Notes under the pieces: generated by a model
Seen by the model: only the letters and a program-made list of their open reading frames with translations
Databases searched by the model: none
Told to the model about the DNA's origin: nothing
DNA from: Alphaproteobacteria bacterium
Lineage (GTDB): Bacteria > Pseudomonadota > Alphaproteobacteria > Rickettsiales > UBA998
Length of the DNA stretch: 9,096 nt
Direction: 5' to 3'
NCBI GenBank assembly: GCA_021730835.1
Contig: JAKFYP010000091.1
Location: forward strand, 1 to 9,096
Shown here: piece after piece, positions 6,334 to 9,096 of the stretch
Layout: every line of letters starts with the position of its first letter
Position numbering within the stretch: the first letter of the stretch is position 1
Position numbers and translations under genes: made by a program

Positions 6334-6879
6334 ATGAGCAAGCTACTGCTTTTAGACCGTGACGGGGTGATCTGCGAGGATTTACCCGAAGGTGTCACCC
6401 GCATCGGGGAGTTCCGTTTTTTGCCGGGAGTACGGGAAGCCATCGCCCGCTTTACGGCTCAGGGCTGGCGTGTGGCCGTCATCACCAATCAGTCGGGTGT
6501 GGCCAAAGGATTGATGACGTTAAAGACGCTGGCGGAGATACACCGGTACATGCGCGAAGAGATTGAAAAGGCGGGAGGGAGGATTGACGCCGTCTATTGT
6601 TGCACCGATCATCCTGAGCGACCCGGCCTGCGCCGCAAGCCCGCTCCCGGTATGCTGCTTGAGGCGCTGGCCGATTTCGGGGCCATACCGGAGGCGACAC
6701 CGATGATCGGTGATGCTCTGCGCGATATGGAAGCTGCCGCCGCCGCCGGATGCCGCCGGGTGCTGGTACGCACCGGCAAAGGGGAAGCGACGCTGAAGCA
6801 GGGGTTTTCTCCGGCTGTGGAGCCGGTTTTAATCTGCGCCGATCTGGCGGCGGCGGCGGTGTTGCTGGCGGCGGAGTGA
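6334..6879 (+). CDS. gmhB: HAD-family phosphatase, GmhB-like (heptose bisphosphate 7-phosphatase)
   Basis: GmhB removes the 7-phosphate from D-glycero-D-manno-heptose 1,7-bisphosphate on the way to ADP-heptose, the LPS inner-core sugar donor. The 181-residue product, a usual length for the family, has all four HAD motifs: DRDGVI (8-13, nucleophile D8 and acid/base D10), TNQSG (51-55), K102 in RKPAPG, and GDALRDME (126-133). The TNQSGVAKG block and RKPAPGM resemble GmhB and the related HisB phosphatase domain. In E. coli GmhB a Cys/His loop before RKP binds zinc using a final C-x-C. Here the loop reads CCTDHPERPGLRRKP, with C89, C90 and H93 but no C-x-C pair, so zinc binding is probably lost or altered. 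It starts 4 bases after ftsX and probably belongs to the same operon. The HAD-IIIA assignment is firm; the heptose substrate is inferred. Confidence 0.8.
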   Translation: MSKLLLLDRDGVICEDLPEGVTRIGEFRFLPGVREAIARFTAQGWRVAVITNQSGVAKGLMTLKTLAEIHRYMREEIEKAGGRIDAVYCCTDHPERPGLRRKPAPGMLLEALADFGAIPEATPMIGDALRDMEAAAAAGCRRVLVRTGKGEATLKQGFSPAVEPVLICADLAAAAVLLAAE

Positions 6880-6895
6880 AAAGGCCGGATTTTGC

Positions 6896-6924
6896 TTGCC
6901 ATACAAGGGAAAAATCCTTATAAG
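6896..6924 (+). promoter_or_regulatory. Sigma70-like promoter of rplI
   Basis: TTGCCA (6896-6901, 5 of 6 matches to TTGACA) and TATAAG (6919-6924, 5 of 6 matches to TATAAT) are separated by exactly 17 bases, the preferred distance. Transcription would start near 6931, about 34 bases before the rplI start codon. This is the best-looking vegetative promoter in the window and fits strong expression of a ribosomal protein gene. An inverted repeat, GGATTTT (6887-6893) and AAAATCC (6911-6917), flanks and partly overlaps it. Confidence 0.65.
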
Positions 6925-6964
6925 CGCATGCTCTGATCGGAAATATTCATAAACAGAGGCTATC

Positions 6965-7504
6965 ATGGAAGTCATCCTGCTTGAAAACATCTCCCGGCTT
7001 GGCAAGATCGGCGACGTCGTGAACGTGCGCCCCGGCTATGGCCGTAATTTCCTCGTGCCGCAAGAAAAAGCCGTGCGGGCGACCAAGGACAATATCAAGG
7101 AATTTGAAGCGCGCCGCGAAGCGCTGGAAAAGCGCGATCAAGAGCAGAAGACCACTGCCCAAAAGCAGGCTAAAAAACTGGAAGGCGTGGCGGTGAAAAT
7201 CGTGCGTCAGGCCAGTGAGGACGGCAAGCTTTATGGTTCTATTTCGGTACGTGACGTGGCCAATGCGCTGGAAGAAGCCGGTCATGAAGTGGAGCGCCGC
7301 CTGATTGACCTGTCATCCACCATCAAGACACTGGGTAAACACGAGGCGACGGTATTGCTGCATTCCGATGTGCGCGTGCCGATTGCCCTGCATGTGGTGC
7401 GCAGCCTTGAGTCACCGCTTTTCGATGACGAGGAGAAAGCGCATGGAGTTGCCGAAGGTGACGTCAGGCAGGATGGTGCGGACGACGAAGCTCTGAGCGC
7501 CTGA
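6965..7504 (+). CDS. rplI: 50S ribosomal protein L9
   Basis: L9 binds 23S rRNA near the base of the L1 stalk and helps maintain reading frame. The 179-residue product has the conserved N-terminal rRNA-binding domain (1-52) with MEVILLENISRLGKIGDVVN and then VRPGYGRNFLVP, a charged connecting helix (about 41-75), and a C-terminal domain (about 76-150) including DGKLYGSIS (86-94). It is longer than the roughly 150-residue E. coli protein because of an acidic tail (151-179), which is common in alphaproteobacterial L9. The usual Gly after NFLVPQ is Glu here (E34). AGAGG (6954-6958) serves as ribosome binding site. The gene is usually third in rpsF-rpsR-rplI, but here it stands alone behind a GmhB-like gene with its own promoter. 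It ends 11 bases from the stop codon of the convergent glycosyltransferase gene. Confidence 0.97.
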   Translation: MEVILLENISRLGKIGDVVNVRPGYGRNFLVPQEKAVRATKDNIKEFEARREALEKRDQEQKTTAQKQAKKLEGVAVKIVRQASEDGKLYGSISVRDVANALEEAGHEVERRLIDLSSTIKTLGKHEATVLLHSDVRVPIALHVVRSLESPLFDDEEKAHGVAEGDVRQDGADDEALSA

Positions 7505-7515
7505 GCGGTCTCCGT

Positions 7516-9066
7516 TTAAAGCAGTTGATAGGCCTCCGGCCAGTCGAGGATGCCGGTTACCAGAAAAACAACAAAACACATTGCAGCGACATACAGCACG
7601 TTGATATAGGCGGCCATCGCCCGGCGAAACGGGCTGGCCATCACATCTTCCCCGCCTTTTTGCGCCTTGCGGTTGGTCCAGCGCTGCTTGGGCAGGCGGA
7701 ACATGATATAGACCTTCAAGATGGCCGAGAGAAGCTGGTTACAGTAGAGCAGAAACGGGTAGGATATGCGTATCCGGTCAGAGAAGGCAAACAGAATGAG
7801 GGATAGCATAAACCGCGTCAGGCTGATCCACAGAAGGTAGGTAATCAGAAAACGTCCGTCCACGAACAAAATGATCGACATGGCGGAAGTAAATCCGGCC
7901 AGCACCGTCCAGATCGAGATGCGCTGATCGACCAGACACCACCAGATAAAGGGCGGCACGACACGCGGCCCGAGCACGATAGCACGGCTTCCGTTGCGCA
8001 GCATATTTCCTGACCAGCGCAGCAGATTGTCGCGCATACGGCGCAAGCCCCAGCCTTCGATATGCTCGATTGTGTAGACCATCGCGTCGGGTACATAAGT
8101 CATGGCCGCGCCTTTTTTCAGCAAGGTGTACCAGGTGCTTTTATCGTCTCCGGAGAGGAAGCGGAAATTACCCCACAGCCAGTGCGACAGCGTATCGGCC
8201 TCGACATTGCGGATGAAATCCCGGGCAACGACCGCTTCCGCCCGGTAGGCCGACATGCGCCCGGTCAGCGTCAGGACGCGTTTTGAAAGAGCGTGCGACT
8301 GCATCCACATACGGCGTTGGGCGAAGCGCATATATAGCCAGTTCTGCACCCATTTCGGGCCGAACACGACCGCCTCCTCATCGGTGGTCAGGGCAGTGAT
8401 CTCCGGGTATGCTCCGAAAATAGAAAGCGTTTTTTGCAATGCCCCGGCTGCCATGATGGCATCCCCGTCCATCAGAAAGGCCACGTCATCCCTGCCCACG
8501 CCATGCCGCGACAGGGCACGCAGGATCACTCCGATCGCCATGCGCTTTCCCGGCTGGTTCTGTTTAACCATTACGATGTTCAGCGGCATCTCGCCGCGAT
8601 GACGCTCGCGCCATTTTTCGATCACATTGAAATCTTCCTCGGCGCCAAAACCGATCCACAGCGTTCCGCTTAACCCTTCGCGCTGCAATTCGCGCACGAT
8701 ACTGTCAAGATAGTGATACGTTGTGGCCGGGCGTTCATGATAGGTTGTCATCAGGAAATGCACATGCTCCGGTCGCCAGCCGCGCTCCCAGATCAGATCG
8801 GCATGCTGGCGCATGATCGGATAGTAGATCCGTCCGAACAACAGCGAGCGTACTAGGTTGGTTAGCCACCACCCATACCGCCACACACCAAGAAACCCTA
8901 TAAAAATCATTGCATTGAGGGTTTCATCCGTCCACAGGGTGTTCGGAACGTTCTGGGCGATAGTAAACCAGATGACAATAAAGATATAGACGCTGACCGC
9001 CCCGGAAAGCGTCAGGCGAAAGCACCGGTGCGGCGTGGGGCTGGGAGGCGGCAACAAACCTGACAT
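7516..9066 (-). CDS. alg8: Alg8-like membrane glycosyltransferase (GT2, mannuronan synthase type)
   Basis: In Pseudomonas and Azotobacter, Alg8 polymerises GDP-mannuronic acid into polymannuronate, the alginate precursor, at the inner membrane. This 516-residue product is close to the usual length of just under 500. Two N-terminal membrane helices (about 19-38 and 50-68, with GVWRYGWW) precede a cytoplasmic GT2 domain with DGD at 200-202 and GDDK at 306-309. Several C-terminal helices follow (about 370-460 and 485-506). Blocks I recognise from Alg8 are LSKRVLTLTGRMS (260-272), SGDDKSTWYTL (305-315), the RW of NLLRWSGN (347-354), DQRISIWT (380-387) and the CNQLLSAILKVYIMFRL region (442-458). 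The GDP-mannuronate substrate is inferred from these blocks. The start at 9066 has AGG 6-8 bases upstream. Only 30 bases of upstream sequence are visible. No Alg44-like gene lies downstream, so either this gene ends a rearranged cluster or it stands apart from one. Confidence 0.85.
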   Translation of the reverse strand: MSGLLPPPSPTPHRCFRLTLSGAVSVYIFIVIWFTIAQNVPNTLWTDETLNAMIFIGFLGVWRYGWWLTNLVRSLLFGRIYYPIMRQHADLIWERGWRPEHVHFLMTTYHERPATTYHYLDSIVRELQREGLSGTLWIGFGAEEDFNVIEKWRERHRGEMPLNIVMVKQNQPGKRMAIGVILRALSRHGVGRDDVAFLMDGDAIMAAGALQKTLSIFGAYPEITALTTDEEAVVFGPKWVQNWLYMRFAQRRMWMQSHALSKRVLTLTGRMSAYRAEAVVARDFIRNVEADTLSHWLWGNFRFLSGDDKSTWYTLLKKGAAMTYVPDAMVYTIEHIEGWGLRRMRDNLLRWSGNMLRNGSRAIVLGPRVVPPFIWWCLVDQRISIWTVLAGFTSAMSIILFVDGRFLITYLLWISLTRFMLSLILFAFSDRIRISYPFLLYCNQLLSAILKVYIMFRLPKQRWTNRKAQKGGEDVMASPFRRAMAAYINVLYVAAMCFVVFLVTGILDWPEAYQLL

Positions 9067-9096
9067 AATAACCTATCGCAAGGTATTTATGCTGTC

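Overview
This 9.1 kb window looks like a chromosomal segment of an alphaproteobacterium whose order cannot be fixed from the sequence. The pointers are a class I (archaeal-type) lysyl-tRNA synthetase of the alphaproteobacterial kind, an ECF sigma factor overlapping a DUF1109/NrsF anti-sigma gene as in Caulobacter sigF-nrsF, a secreted SPOR-domain protein, and moderately GC-rich, evenly coding DNA with short gaps. I saw no phage gene, transposase, tRNA, rRNA or CRISPR array.

Layout. On the minus strand, reading right to left, lie lysK (2770-1205), an ECF sigma factor (1152-616) and a membrane anti-sigma factor (629 to the left edge, overlapping the sigma gene by 14 bases). A 175-base divergent gap separates lysK from a plus-strand gene for a 532-residue exported protein with three SPOR-like modules (2946-4544). 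Next comes a 235-base gap. It holds a large imperfect palindrome (4555-4702) and then a heat-shock-like promoter (4719-4749). That promoter serves a tight plus-strand operon, grpE-ftsX-gmhB-like (4780-6879), with gaps of 2 and 4 bases. rplI (6965-7504) follows with its own sigma70-like promoter. It converges, with 11 bases between stop codons, on a minus-strand membrane glycosyltransferase of the Alg8 (mannuronan synthase) type (9066-7516).

How the genes fit together. Most are housekeeping or envelope functions: lysine charging, protein folding (GrpE), the large ribosomal subunit (L9), cell division and peptidoglycan (FtsX, SPOR protein), LPS-core heptose synthesis (GmhB-like phosphatase) and exopolysaccharide (Alg8-like). 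The sigma/anti-sigma pair is probably a small stress-sensing switch.

I found no clearly new multi-gene system. The most unusual items are the 148-base palindrome, three SPOR modules each with an identically spaced Cys pair, an Alg8-like synthase without Alg44 downstream, an FtsX without an adjacent FtsE, and a GmhB-like phosphatase lacking the usual zinc-loop cysteines.
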